A DNA stretch of 64,000 nucleotides from Chryseobacterium sp. c4a (GTDB lineage Bacteria > Bacteroidota > Bacteroidia > Flavobacteriales > Weeksellaceae). The position numbers and the translations under genes were made by a program. The notes beneath the pieces are model-generated. The model searched no databases, was not told where the DNA came from, and saw nothing but the letters and a program-made list of their open reading frames with translations. Below, piece by piece: positions 55,642-63,798 of the stretch. The first letter of the stretch is position 1; each line of letters starts with the position of its first letter. The stretch covers positions 878,965-942,964 of the forward strand of contig NZ_WXVU01000001.1 of the NCBI RefSeq assembly GCF_009900745.1. The letters are read 5' to 3'.

Positions 55642-55851
55642 TTAACTATCTAAAGATATAACTCTATTAAGAAGTTCATGATAAAGATAATTGTGCAATC
55701 TATTTAATCTTTCAGAAGCTTTAATACGCTCTGGAGTGATCTCTTCTTCATCCATATCTTTTTCTATCTCATTTAAAGAATCTAAGGACGTTTTTAAAAA
55801 ATCATGAGCAGCTTTTAAGTCAGCTATTGACAATTCACTAATTTTTTTCAT
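55642..55851 (-). CDS. Small helical protein of unknown function
   Basis: A 69-residue, highly charged and probably all-helical protein (MKKISELSIADLKAAHDFLK, then an acidic middle EKDMDEEEITPERI). No family is recognised. It is the first gene inside the putative element and is on its predominant strand. Confidence 0.55.
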   Translation of the reverse strand: MKKISELSIADLKAAHDFLKTSLDSLNEIEKDMDEEEITPERIKASERLNRLHNYLYHELLNRVISLDS

Positions 55852-56322
55852 AAATATTATTTTAAATTAAATGTAAGTTCAATATAAAGCAAAAAACAAT
55901 TAATAATCTTGAAAGGTAGGTTTATACTAAAAATCAAATTGAGCCAGTTTCTACAGTTTTACAAATGGGCTTACAAGGTTAATTAATAATAATCTGAAAT
56001 AGGAGGGGAGTTACCCCTAAAACTTCAGAGATAATAAGTTTAGGGAAACTTCTCTTTTCGGATTCGAGTTTTTACTAAGCAAATTTCAATTCAAATTCTG
56101 AAATAGTAAATTTATACTTCAGACGAAAAACGGCAGGAATTTGCCTTATTAATCAAGCTTATTCATATTGGACTTCTTTTAGGGAGTAGTCGGGTATTCT
56201 CATAGTAAAGATTCCTAGTCTTAAATAAATAGAGTGACTTTGAGAATTCCCAAAAACAAAAATTTCGCCCTAAGTATATAACCTTACTTTAGTATTTAAG
56301 TTATTTAATCTATATATTCTTA
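55852..56322. other. Non-coding region with nested inverted repeat
   Basis: About 470 bases downstream of the replication gene without a coding frame. It contains the symmetric repeat at 55994-56028 and several short G- and C-runs (TAGGGAGTAGTCGGG, GAATTCCC). It is a reasonable location for a replication or transfer origin. Confidence 0.4.
55994..56028. repeat. Symmetric nested inverted repeat, candidate origin
   Basis: Outer arms CTGAA (55994-55998) and TTCAG (56024-56028) and inner arms AGGGG (56004-56008) and CCCCT (56014-56018) surround the centre AGTTA. All arms and spacers are five bases, giving a perfectly regular layout. It lies downstream of a rolling-circle-type Rep gene, as expected for a double-strand origin or oriT, but a terminator or protein-binding site is also possible. 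Confidence 0.4.
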
Positions 56323-57546
56323 TTATAAGGTATAGATAGAGGTCTTATATAATAAAGGCTTTACTTTTAACGAATCTAATCTTTTATAAAGGGTGTCTAA
56401 GAACATTTTTTCATAAGAAGTATTATAGTGATTTTTATTCCTGAATTTGTCATAAATTTCATCCACATCTGCCTGAAACACTCTCTTGGTTTTAGTATTT
56501 ACAAGAGGAATAATGTCCCTGATAAACTCAGTATAGCCAATTTTTTTTACCCCCTGATAAATTAAATATTCATAAAAAAGACCTTTAGATTTACTATCTA
56601 ATTGAGATAGAATAAGTTCATTTTCTATTTCTGGGGATAAAAAATCAACGAAATCAATATCTTCAGTCGTATTAAAGAGTGAAGTTAAAAGAACATCCCA
56701 ATTGTCTTTAATATCCTTCAGAGTATTTAATTTATCCGCAAAACTCTCCCTTCTGAAAGAGCTTACTTCTTTTATCTTTAATTCATATCGAATAAAGTGG
56801 TTGATTTCGTTGATTTTTTTTCGTCTTTTAACCTTAACGCTCTCTTTTTTATTTTTAAAAATCTCTTTTGTAAAGATTATTCTTTTCAGTTTATCGTAAA
56901 TACTTATTTCAAAAGCATCAGCTTTAAAACGTATTCCGCTTCGACCGTAAGTATCTTTTTCAGGAACATTTTTTAAAGTTCCAAAAGAGGAAAGCATACC
57001 TTGTAGGCTAATTTTTTCAAAACCGTTTTTAGTTTTGATTGTAGTGGAAAATTTTAAATTTGCTCCAAGCTCAACCTGAGTAACATTAGCACCCCAAAAA
57101 ATATTTTTAGGTATAGCCAACTCTTCTGCATATAATTCTATGATTTTAATAAAATTGTAGTATGATAAGTCAGCCATAACTCTAGGCATTAAAGGTTTAC
57201 GGGGAATAATGTCGATGTATTCAATCCCTTTTTTATCTGCTGCTATTTTATAATCAATCCAGTTTCTTCGGATATTCTGGTTAAATACTAATTTTCCAGT
57301 CTTTTCTTTTTTCTTAAAAATATAATAGATATAATGGTGACTTACTTTATAAAGTTTTGTTTCATCATCAATAGATTGCTCAACTTCATCTCTGTTTTTT
57401 TTACTATAATTAAATAACTCAGAGTCGTAAAATTTGTATTTATATTTAGTCAAAACCTCAGATTCATAAGTTTTTTTAAATTTTGTTTTAAGAATATTTT
57501 CATCCATTCTTAAATTATTTATATCGAATTTTAAAACATCAATCAT
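56323..57546 (-). CDS. Replication initiation protein, phage/plasmid gene II/X type
   Basis: A 407-residue protein that would nick DNA and start replication or transfer of the element. The motif order matches the gene II/X replication group: VTQVELGANL (155-164, usually TRxDLxxN), IYDKLK (216-221) and IRYELKIK (252-259). The C-terminal 140 residues are helical and less conserved. It starts two bases after the stop of the HTH gene, so they form an operon. Assignment is by motif pattern only. Confidence 0.65.
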   Translation of the reverse strand: MIDVLKFDINNLRMDENILKTKFKKTYESEVLTKYKYKFYDSELFNYSKKNRDEVEQSIDDETKLYKVSHHYIYYIFKKKEKTGKLVFNQNIRRNWIDYKIAADKKGIEYIDIIPRKPLMPRVMADLSYYNFIKIIELYAEELAIPKNIFWGANVTQVELGANLKFSTTIKTKNGFEKISLQGMLSSFGTLKNVPEKDTYGRSGIRFKADAFEISIYDKLKRIIFTKEIFKNKKESVKVKRRKKINEINHFIRYELKIKEVSSFRRESFADKLNTLKDIKDNWDVLLTSLFNTTEDIDFVDFLSPEIENELILSQLDSKSKGLFYEYLIYQGVKKIGYTEFIRDIIPLVNTKTKRVFQADVDEIYDKFRNKNHYNTSYEKMFLDTLYKRLDSLKVKPLLYKTSIYTL

Positions 57547-57548
57547 TA

Positions 57549-57803
57549 TTATTTCTTTTTTAGGAATTTTTCAAATTCTTTTAAACTTACAAATATTTTC
57601 CCATTTCTTACAGGCTGGTAAGCCTTCAGCCCAGCTTTTCTATAATTATCAAAAGTTTTACTATTAAGGTTGTACTTTTTTAAAAATTCATCACGACTGA
57701 TAATATCATTAAATGTGATGTCTCGAATGGTTATTTCCAATTCTTCAATTCGTTTTTGTAATCGTAAACAGCGTTTGATAAGTGATTTTATGTTTTCTGC
57801 CAT
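57549..57803 (-). CDS. Helix-turn-helix, excisionase-like protein
   Basis: An 84-residue protein with an N-terminal coiled segment (IKRCLRLQKRIEELEITIRDI) and a MerR/excisionase-type winged helix (SRDEFLKKYNLNSKTFDNYRKAGLKAYQPVRNGKIFVSLKEFEKFL). Such proteins regulate excision or replication genes in integrative elements. It is directly upstream of the Rep gene in the same operon. Confidence 0.75.
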   Translation of the reverse strand: MAENIKSLIKRCLRLQKRIEELEITIRDITFNDIISRDEFLKKYNLNSKTFDNYRKAGLKAYQPVRNGKIFVSLKEFEKFLKKK

Positions 57804-57921
57804 AATACATTTTTTATGTTCAGTAACATAAACTCTCTGGAAAGTAGAGAATAGCCATTTTATGTTTGTAAAATTATTTAAAAAATGTAATGCATTAATT
57901 CTCAGTAATAAAAAATTGCAT

Positions 57922-57946
57922 AAAAAAAGGCGATCATAAAATCGCC
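57922..57946 (-). terminator. Terminator of the defence operon
   Basis: Read on the minus strand, GGCGAT pairs with ATCGCC around TTTATG, with seven T after. It lies 50 bases past the ATPase stop and separates that operon from the HTH/Rep operon. Confidence 0.8.
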
Positions 57947-57995
57947 CTTCGATATATACCTTGATATTGGAATTTATATTAGAGTACGAATAAAT

Positions 57996-60104
57996 TTAGT
58001 TTAAAGATTGAATTACTTTATTGGTTTCGGATAATAAGATTAAATTATACTTCTCTCTTGGAATTTTAGAAACAACATATTCTACATCCATTGGCTCATT
58101 ATCATTTAACTTTCTTTCTGTTGACGTAAATATTATAATTTGACCAAAATCTATATTAGAGCAAATTTCAAACATGGCTTTTAAACTTAATAAGTTTGTT
58201 CTATGTTGCCCAGGTTCATCAAATAATAATATTCCTGGATGATTTTCACCTCCTAATAATGCTATACTGTAAGCCCATATATTTCTTACGAAATCTGAAG
58301 CTGAAGAATTAATTCTTATTGATTGAGGTAGCTTGTCATCTTTGTAGCTTTTATATACGGGGAAATATTTAAAAGGTTCTTTCCTATTTATTGAAATCTT
58401 ATATTTTTCGTTACTGTCATATTTAAAAGCATATAACAAATCTTTATAATAACTCTCAAAATCATCTAAAATATTTTTGTCTCTTTCTTCTTCACCAGAT
58501 AAATCATCTATGCCTTTCAAAACTTCATTATATTGGTTTGAGATTTCAATTAATTCTTCTTTGATGTCATTAAAAGAATCTCGAATAGAAGAAACTATTT
58601 TATATTCATTTTCTAATTGAACTCTTTTTAATGTATCAGATTCAGAAAAGGCTCTATCATCTGCAATTAAATCATTAGATATTTTTTTTATAATTTCCTC
58701 CTTATTACGCAAAGTATTTATATAATAATTGAGAAGAATACCTTTCTCTTCGATACTTTCCTCTAGGTTCTTTAATGAAATTGTTACAATGCTTTTTTGA
58801 CCTTTTAAAAAATTAGTATTTTCTTCAATACTTAATTGTGGTATCTTAATTTGTTTTGATGAAATTAAGTCAGTAGGTATTTCTTGTGTACATGTAGGAC
58901 AAGAATTGAAATTCTTTTTATTTATAATATCTTCATCAAATACTTTGATCAGATTTAGGCTATCCTTTATTTCTTTATCTATTTGAATTAGGTACTTTTC
59001 TAAATTATTTCTCTGCTGTATCTCTATATTTAATTTATCTTTAAAATTATTTATATGGTTTTTTAAAGAATTATAGTTCTCTTTCTCCTCTCTGTATGCA
59101 ATTATTAATTCTTCTTTATTTTCTCCTATTTTTGCTAAAGATATTCCTTCCAGACTTTTCAACTGTAAAGACTTTTCTTCTAAAAATTGATTGATTTCTA
59201 CTTTTTCAGTTTCGGATTTAGTAAACAAAAGATTTATTTTATTTATATCACCTCGTAATGTTGTTATTTCATCAGGAATATTCATTAAAGTAGAATTATT
59301 TTGCGCAGAGAGATATTTTATATTTCTTATTTTTCTGTCCCACTTTTCAATAATCTGACTCTTATTTTTTAGTAAAATATCTTTATTAGTAGAATTATGT
59401 AGTGAATTTAAATTTAGTATATATTCTACAACTTTTTCTTTTGGTTTTGTAATTCCAAAGTATGGCATTGTAGCAAGAAATTCAGACCAACCCTTTGTTT
59501 GCTCAATAAATAATGAACAAAAGATTGTTTGAAGATATAAAGGACTATAATTATCTGTTCTTGATGAATTACTAACCATTGGAAGCTCAATTCCTATAAA
59601 TTCGGCTAACCATCTATAAAAGCCATTTGTATCTTCATTATTTCCTCTTTGATTAACATAAAATAAATCAACTTCAATGGGTTGCTCACTGCTTAAATAC
59701 CCTTCTAAATCCGTATTATAAACATAAATATTTGAATTTTTCTTTTTATCCGTATTAGAAACAATAACTCTTTCGAGAGTTACTTTTTGCTGATTACTGT
59801 TTTCTATTTCAAGTAAGACCTGCGAGAAAACAACATGATGTGTCTGCTTTTCTTCTTCACTAATATTGATTTCAAACTCTTCTTTTAATGCTTTATCTAG
59901 TGCTTTGTCATTATGAGCACCTAATAGTTCTTCCATTCCTAAAGCATAATAAATGCAAGAATTTATTGTTGATTTTCCTCGAGAGTTTGGACCAGCAATA
60001 ATATTTAGTCCTTCTGTAAAATTAAATGAAAATCCATATAGGTCATCTATATCATTACTTAGATTAGTTTGTAGTTCGGTTCTTAGTTTATTAATTTTTA
60101 TCAT
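57996..60104 (-). CDS. lmuB: Rad50/SMC-like ATPase of an ABC-three-component (Lamassu-type) system
   Basis: A 702-residue DNA-sensing ATPase from the ATG at 60104. Walker A is GPNSRGKST (38-46) and Walker B ILLFDEP (625-631). Between them lies a divided coiled coil (about 245-395 and 430-555) with a zinc hook CPTC (402-405) at the apex, the Rad50 layout in short form. The ABC signature is degenerate: SSASDFVRN (about 600-608) replaces LSGGE. In Lamassu/ABC-3C systems this subunit detects foreign or irregular DNA and releases the effector. Its ATG lies within the TAAAATG junction with the previous stop, so translation is coupled. Confidence 0.82.
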   Translation of the reverse strand: MIKINKLRTELQTNLSNDIDDLYGFSFNFTEGLNIIAGPNSRGKSTINSCIYYALGMEELLGAHNDKALDKALKEEFEINISEEEKQTHHVVFSQVLLEIENSNQQKVTLERVIVSNTDKKKNSNIYVYNTDLEGYLSSEQPIEVDLFYVNQRGNNEDTNGFYRWLAEFIGIELPMVSNSSRTDNYSPLYLQTIFCSLFIEQTKGWSEFLATMPYFGITKPKEKVVEYILNLNSLHNSTNKDILLKNKSQIIEKWDRKIRNIKYLSAQNNSTLMNIPDEITTLRGDINKINLLFTKSETEKVEINQFLEEKSLQLKSLEGISLAKIGENKEELIIAYREEKENYNSLKNHINNFKDKLNIEIQQRNNLEKYLIQIDKEIKDSLNLIKVFDEDIINKKNFNSCPTCTQEIPTDLISSKQIKIPQLSIEENTNFLKGQKSIVTISLKNLEESIEEKGILLNYYINTLRNKEEIIKKISNDLIADDRAFSESDTLKRVQLENEYKIVSSIRDSFNDIKEELIEISNQYNEVLKGIDDLSGEEERDKNILDDFESYYKDLLYAFKYDSNEKYKISINRKEPFKYFPVYKSYKDDKLPQSIRINSSASDFVRNIWAYSIALLGGENHPGILLFDEPGQHRTNLLSLKAMFEICSNIDFGQIIIFTSTERKLNDNEPMDVEYVVSKIPREKYNLILLSETNKVIQSLN

Positions 60105-60105
60105 T

Positions 60106-60561
60106 TTAAAATAAATTCCAATTTTGATTAGCTCTTTCAATTTTTGCCTTTGGCAGAACTTTTAAGGATTTAATTTTTTCTAAATCTTCTGAAAAGTATT
60201 TATTATCGTAAATAGTTTTTAAAAGTTCTATCCCATTTTCAGTAATAGAAAATGTTAAATCATCAGTTACTTTTGTTTTTGCAATTAATCCATTAGCTAA
60301 TCCAATAGATAAAATATTATCCATTCCATGCTCAAATGCCCAAGGAACTAAAGTGCTTCTCTCCTGTTTTTTTAATTGCAGTAGAATATCAAAATTTTCG
60401 TCATTTCTTAGTCCCCAAAAAACAATATGAATTACTATTAAGGATGCTTTTTTTGAAAATCCGCAGTAGTATATAATAGCTAATAATAAAACAAGCTTAT
60501 AATATGCATTATATCTAATGGAAACAGATATAGGTTTTTCGTCAATCTCGATGTTAATCAT
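60106..60561 (-). CDS. lmuC: Middle component of an ABC-three-component (Lamassu-type) system
   Basis: A 151-residue cytosolic protein. A helical N-terminal half (YKLVLLLAIIYYCGFSKKASLIVIHIVFWGLR) is followed by a winged-helix-like half (LSIGLANGLIAKTKVTDDLTFSITENGIELLKTI). This shape and its place between effector and ATPase genes match the small middle component of ABC-3C systems. An in-frame TTG at 60567 is an alternative start. The ATG overlaps the protease stop by eight bases. The role is probably to bridge effector and ATPase; family subtype not determined. Confidence 0.7.
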   Translation of the reverse strand: MINIEIDEKPISVSIRYNAYYKLVLLLAIIYYCGFSKKASLIVIHIVFWGLRNDENFDILLQLKKQERSTLVPWAFEHGMDNILSIGLANGLIAKTKVTDDLTFSITENGIELLKTIYDNKYFSEDLEKIKSLKVLPKAKIERANQNWNLF

Positions 60562-61654
60562 TTTCAATAAAATTTAAGGTACAGATACCTAGCCATTGAA
60601 GAACTTGATATTCGGATAAGTCAAAAGAATAAAATTTAGGAATTTGCTTTTCGATTTTATCTTCTAAAAATTTTTGTAATTCTAATTTTTGATTTTTTGC
60701 TTCATTAGAATTACTTACAATTCTTGAATAATCATTTGCAACGGTTGAAATCTGTTTTTTAACTAGTCTTTTAAAATCAACAAATATTTCGGGAAAGCTA
60801 TTCTCTAAAGTCTTTATATTTTCTTCAATAGATATAAACTGTTTAATGTTTTCACTAGTTATTCTATCTACATCTTTATCTGGATATAAAATTTTATTTT
60901 TGCGATAAAGGTTATCAAAAAACTCTGACCGTAATTCTTTAAAAGATTCTATTTCTTGTTTTGTTCGTTCTTTCTCTATATTTTCTTCCCACTTTTTTAA
61001 TTGCTCTATATCAGATAAATTAACATACTCTGTAAAGTATTTTTCTAAGTGAGCTATTGAACAACATTCAATATCATCATTCCATGCTTGATCTTCCAAT
61101 ACGGAATTTAGTATTCCTATTAGGAATGGAGTATTATGCTGAAAAATAAATACCCCACTACCAGAAAGTCCTTTGGCAATATCATATCCGTTTTCACCTG
61201 CTTGATCAAAAGTATTCTCAATTAATTTAATTTTAAATTTATGATGTAAATCACTTACAGTTATAATTTTAGCATCAAAAGGACGATACTGGTTTAAATT
61301 AATATTTTGGTAACCACAAAATTTAACCCCTAAATCTTTTATAAAACCTTTTCCAAATTTGTAAGAATTAAGCAGTTTTTCTTCATCATCAAAATCAATT
61401 TCAATAAGACAATAATCTTTATCAAAATCAATATCTACTATATCTTTGACAGAAATATTATTAAACTCAGAAGCATAGTCAAACTGCTTTTTTATAACAA
61501 TATTTTCTTTTTCAATTTCTACATCCTCATCTCCTAAACAATGTGCGGCGGTTAAAACATAAAAGGTTTCATTATCAGCAATTAAAACTCCTGAACCTAT
61601 ATTATCTTCCCCATGCTGTATTCTAACACAAGTTTTTTCAATTATATTATACAT
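60554..61654 (-). CDS. lmuA: Trypsin-fold protease effector with helical C-terminal domain (Lamassu-type)
   Basis: A 366-residue protein from the ATG at 61654, which lies two bases after the upstream stop (TGATAATG). The N-terminal domain (about 1-210) has a chymotrypsin-like triad: H38 in LTAAHC, D80 in DKDYCLIEI and S166 in GLSGSG. There is no signal peptide, so it acts in the cytosol. The C-terminal 150 residues are helical and coiled, as expected for the docking domain of an ABC-3C effector. When released it may cleave host or phage proteins and cause growth arrest; this is inference from the system type. Confidence 0.78.
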   Translation of the reverse strand: MYNIIEKTCVRIQHGEDNIGSGVLIADNETFYVLTAAHCLGDEDVEIEKENIVIKKQFDYASEFNNISVKDIVDIDFDKDYCLIEIDFDDEEKLLNSYKFGKGFIKDLGVKFCGYQNINLNQYRPFDAKIITVSDLHHKFKIKLIENTFDQAGENGYDIAKGLSGSGVFIFQHNTPFLIGILNSVLEDQAWNDDIECCSIAHLEKYFTEYVNLSDIEQLKKWEENIEKERTKQEIESFKELRSEFFDNLYRKNKILYPDKDVDRITSENIKQFISIEENIKTLENSFPEIFVDFKRLVKKQISTVANDYSRIVSNSNEAKNQKLELQKFLEDKIEKQIPKFYSFDLSEYQVLQWLGICTLNFIEND

Positions 61655-61656
61655 TA

Positions 61657-62706
61657 TCAAAATTCATTTTTATTTTGAAAAATCCAGTTTCCGTTATTTA
61701 AATCCTCTTCGGATATAAAATTTCCGATTTTCCTAGCAATAACTTCTACAGGATAATTGAAATATAAATATAGTTTTTTTTCTTTATTACGAGACTTATT
61801 ATGGACTATTCTAGCAATAGTTTCTCTATCAGGCAAATGATGATCAGCAGTTCCTCCATTTGTAGATATAATGTATTCGGAACAATTAATCAGACTTAAT
61901 AAAGATTGAGAAGTATTATTTTTACTACCATGATGAGATATTTTAACATAGTCAACATCTAATTTATTATTTATAGTATATCCTAATTCTCCAAGACACT
62001 CTTCAATTACTTCAGGTCTGGCATCTGCTAACAATAGGAATTTTAAGTCTAATGTTTGTAATATAAAGGCAATGGAAGTTGAATTAAATATATCATCTTT
62101 AATAGATTTTAAAGGAGTATAATTATTTTCAGATAATGAAATTAGAGATTCACCATAATCATTTTTTTTAATAGATATTTTTCTTTTCTTTACCTTTTTC
62201 TTAGCTTTTTTTAATTCATCCTCATAGACATTTTCAAAATGGGATAGAATTTCATTTGTTGGAGATAGGATTGTGAATACTATACCATTTTTATCAATTT
62301 TTTTCATCGATTTATCTATCGAAAGGATTTCAGTATAGGGTTTTACCCGTTTTATAAGGTCTAAAAAGCTTTCACTTTGCCCAACACTTATATTAGAGCC
62401 TTTTCCTCTCCTTAAAATCTCAGGGTGGTTAAACCAAATTTCTCCTATTTCAATTTTTTCAATCAATTTACTAGTGAATAAATGTATAAGACCACCAATA
62501 TGGTCACTATCAATATGAGTGAGTATTAATAAGTCTATTTTAGAAATATTATTTAGTTCTTTCTTTAAACTATAACGAAATGTTGTTGCGGTTCCACCAT
62601 CTATTAGAATTATGAACTCATTAAAATCTTTATCATAAGTTTTAATCAAGATAGAATCTCCATGATAAGCCTCAAGTATTTTAAATTCTGTTTTTTCTCT
62701 TTTCAT
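61657..62706 (-). CDS. Metallo-beta-lactamase-fold hydrolase (ComEC/Rec2-like)
   Basis: A 349-residue cytosolic hydrolase, first gene of the operon. The metal site shows THIDSDHIGG (63-72: H64, D66, D68, H69), D228 in LLADAR, and KISHHGS (H258, H259), plus D36 in LIDGG and a STNGGTADHHLP segment (281-292), all as in the ComEC/Rec2 C-terminal MBL group. There is no membrane part. A Lys-rich insertion (about 166-182) is unusual. Its stop adjoins the protease start, so the two are co-translated. A nuclease or phosphodiesterase role beside the protease effector is likely; substrate unknown. Confidence 0.82.
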   Translation of the reverse strand: MKREKTEFKILEAYHGDSILIKTYDKDFNEFIILIDGGTATTFRYSLKKELNNISKIDLLILTHIDSDHIGGLIHLFTSKLIEKIEIGEIWFNHPEILRRGKGSNISVGQSESFLDLIKRVKPYTEILSIDKSMKKIDKNGIVFTILSPTNEILSHFENVYEDELKKAKKKVKKRKISIKKNDYGESLISLSENNYTPLKSIKDDIFNSTSIAFILQTLDLKFLLLADARPEVIEECLGELGYTINNKLDVDYVKISHHGSKNNTSQSLLSLINCSEYIISTNGGTADHHLPDRETIARIVHNKSRNKEKKLYLYFNYPVEVIARKIGNFISEEDLNNGNWIFQNKNEF

Positions 62707-62877
62707 GGTTTAAGTTTTAGATTATAAGATAGATAAACGTTCTAAAGAAAAGAAACTTCATCAATCCAATATAAATATTTTTTAATTTTTTGTAAAGTGT
62801 AAAAATTAAAAAAAATAGCGAAAAGACAATACGGGTTTCCGTAAAAACTTTCAGTAATTTTATATTTCACTAAGTAT

Positions 62878-63510
62878 TTATTTTCGTCCAAAATCAGCGG
62901 GATTTTCGCCCCAAGCTTTTGTTTCCCATTTTAGAATTTTATTAGAATATTCGTTTTTTTCTAACCAAATGATTGCTCTGTCAATTACATTAAAAAGTTT
63001 TATATTTTTATCATTCTTTTCCTGACTGGTTCTAATTTTCTTATCTCTTACCCAAGACATGGCATTTTTACTATCAGAATAAATAGGAATATTTATATTT
63101 TTTTCCTTACAATAAGCTAACGCATGTACAATAGCAAGAAATTCCCCAATATTATTAGTACCTCCTTCAAATGGTCCCTGCTTAAATAAAACCTTCTTAG
63201 TCTTAGTATCGACACCTTGATATTCAACTAGTCCTGTTACTACATTACAAGCTCCGTCAACAGAAATACTTTCTTCGATAGGATCACCAATGAGGGCTAA
63301 TTCTTCTTTGCTTAATGTTGATTCAAAAATATCAACACCTACGAATTCCTTACTATCACTATTGAAAGCTTTTTCGGCTAGCTCTCTAGTTAAAAAAGAT
63401 TTGAATACAGCATTAGGAAATCCATGTGTTTGTTCTTTACATTCTTCCCAGCTATCAAATACTCCTGTTTTATGTCCTTCCCAGACAACATAGAATTTTT
63501 GTTTTCCCAT
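62878..63510 (-). CDS. Viroplasmin-RNase H family protein
   Basis: A 210-residue enzyme that cuts RNA in RNA-DNA hybrids. A viroplasmin (caulimovirus-type) domain covers about 1-55 (KFYVVWEGHKTGVFDSWEEC). An RNase H domain covers about 78-210 with the four acidic catalytic residues D85 (SVDGAC), E123 (NIGEFLAI), D146 (YSDSKNA) and D206 (ENPADFG). The layout equals many bacteroidotal RNase HI proteins. It lies 171 bases upstream of the hydrolase gene on the same strand, so it may be separate from or read into the defence operon. Confidence 0.88.
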   Translation of the reverse strand: MGKQKFYVVWEGHKTGVFDSWEECKEQTHGFPNAVFKSFLTRELAEKAFNSDSKEFVGVDIFESTLSKEELALIGDPIEESISVDGACNVVTGLVEYQGVDTKTKKVLFKQGPFEGGTNNIGEFLAIVHALAYCKEKNINIPIYSDSKNAMSWVRDKKIRTSQEKNDKNIKLFNVIDRAIIWLEKNEYSNKILKWETKAWGENPADFGRK

Positions 63511-63798
63511 AGTTATTAATTGTTATTTTTACTGTTATATATAAGCTTTTTAGAAATAAGATTTATATCAAATTCTATTAATGAATGAATAAAAACCAAA
63601 TGATTCATCGTAAATCATGTTCTTCTTTATGTCCTTTGTTTTCTATACTTATTTTCCCTACTGTACTACATACAAAATGAATCTTCTGTAAGGGTTTTAT
63701 AATTATTGATAGTATCTTTTTCTGTTGTTTTTTCCCAAGCAACTGGTGCAGGTGAAGACTTACCTTTTTTCAAACAGTTAATAAATATAAAATCCCTT
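63511..63798. other. Intergenic, nothing recognised
   Basis: About 290 AT-rich bases lie between the RNase H gene and the transposase fragment. One end of the IS should fall here, but I could not identify its terminal inverted repeat or a target duplication. Confidence 0.4.

Noticed and set aside
57996..60104. Reading the ATPase as a housekeeping RecN, SbcC or Rad50
   Set aside because: It is too short for SbcC, lacks an SbcD partner, has a degenerate ABC signature and is fused in an operon with protease and hydrolase genes.
57996..62706. Assigning the MBL plus protease genes to an AVAST (Avs1) system
   Set aside because: Avs1 would need a large STAND NTPase; instead the operon ends with an SMC-like ATPase and a small middle protein.
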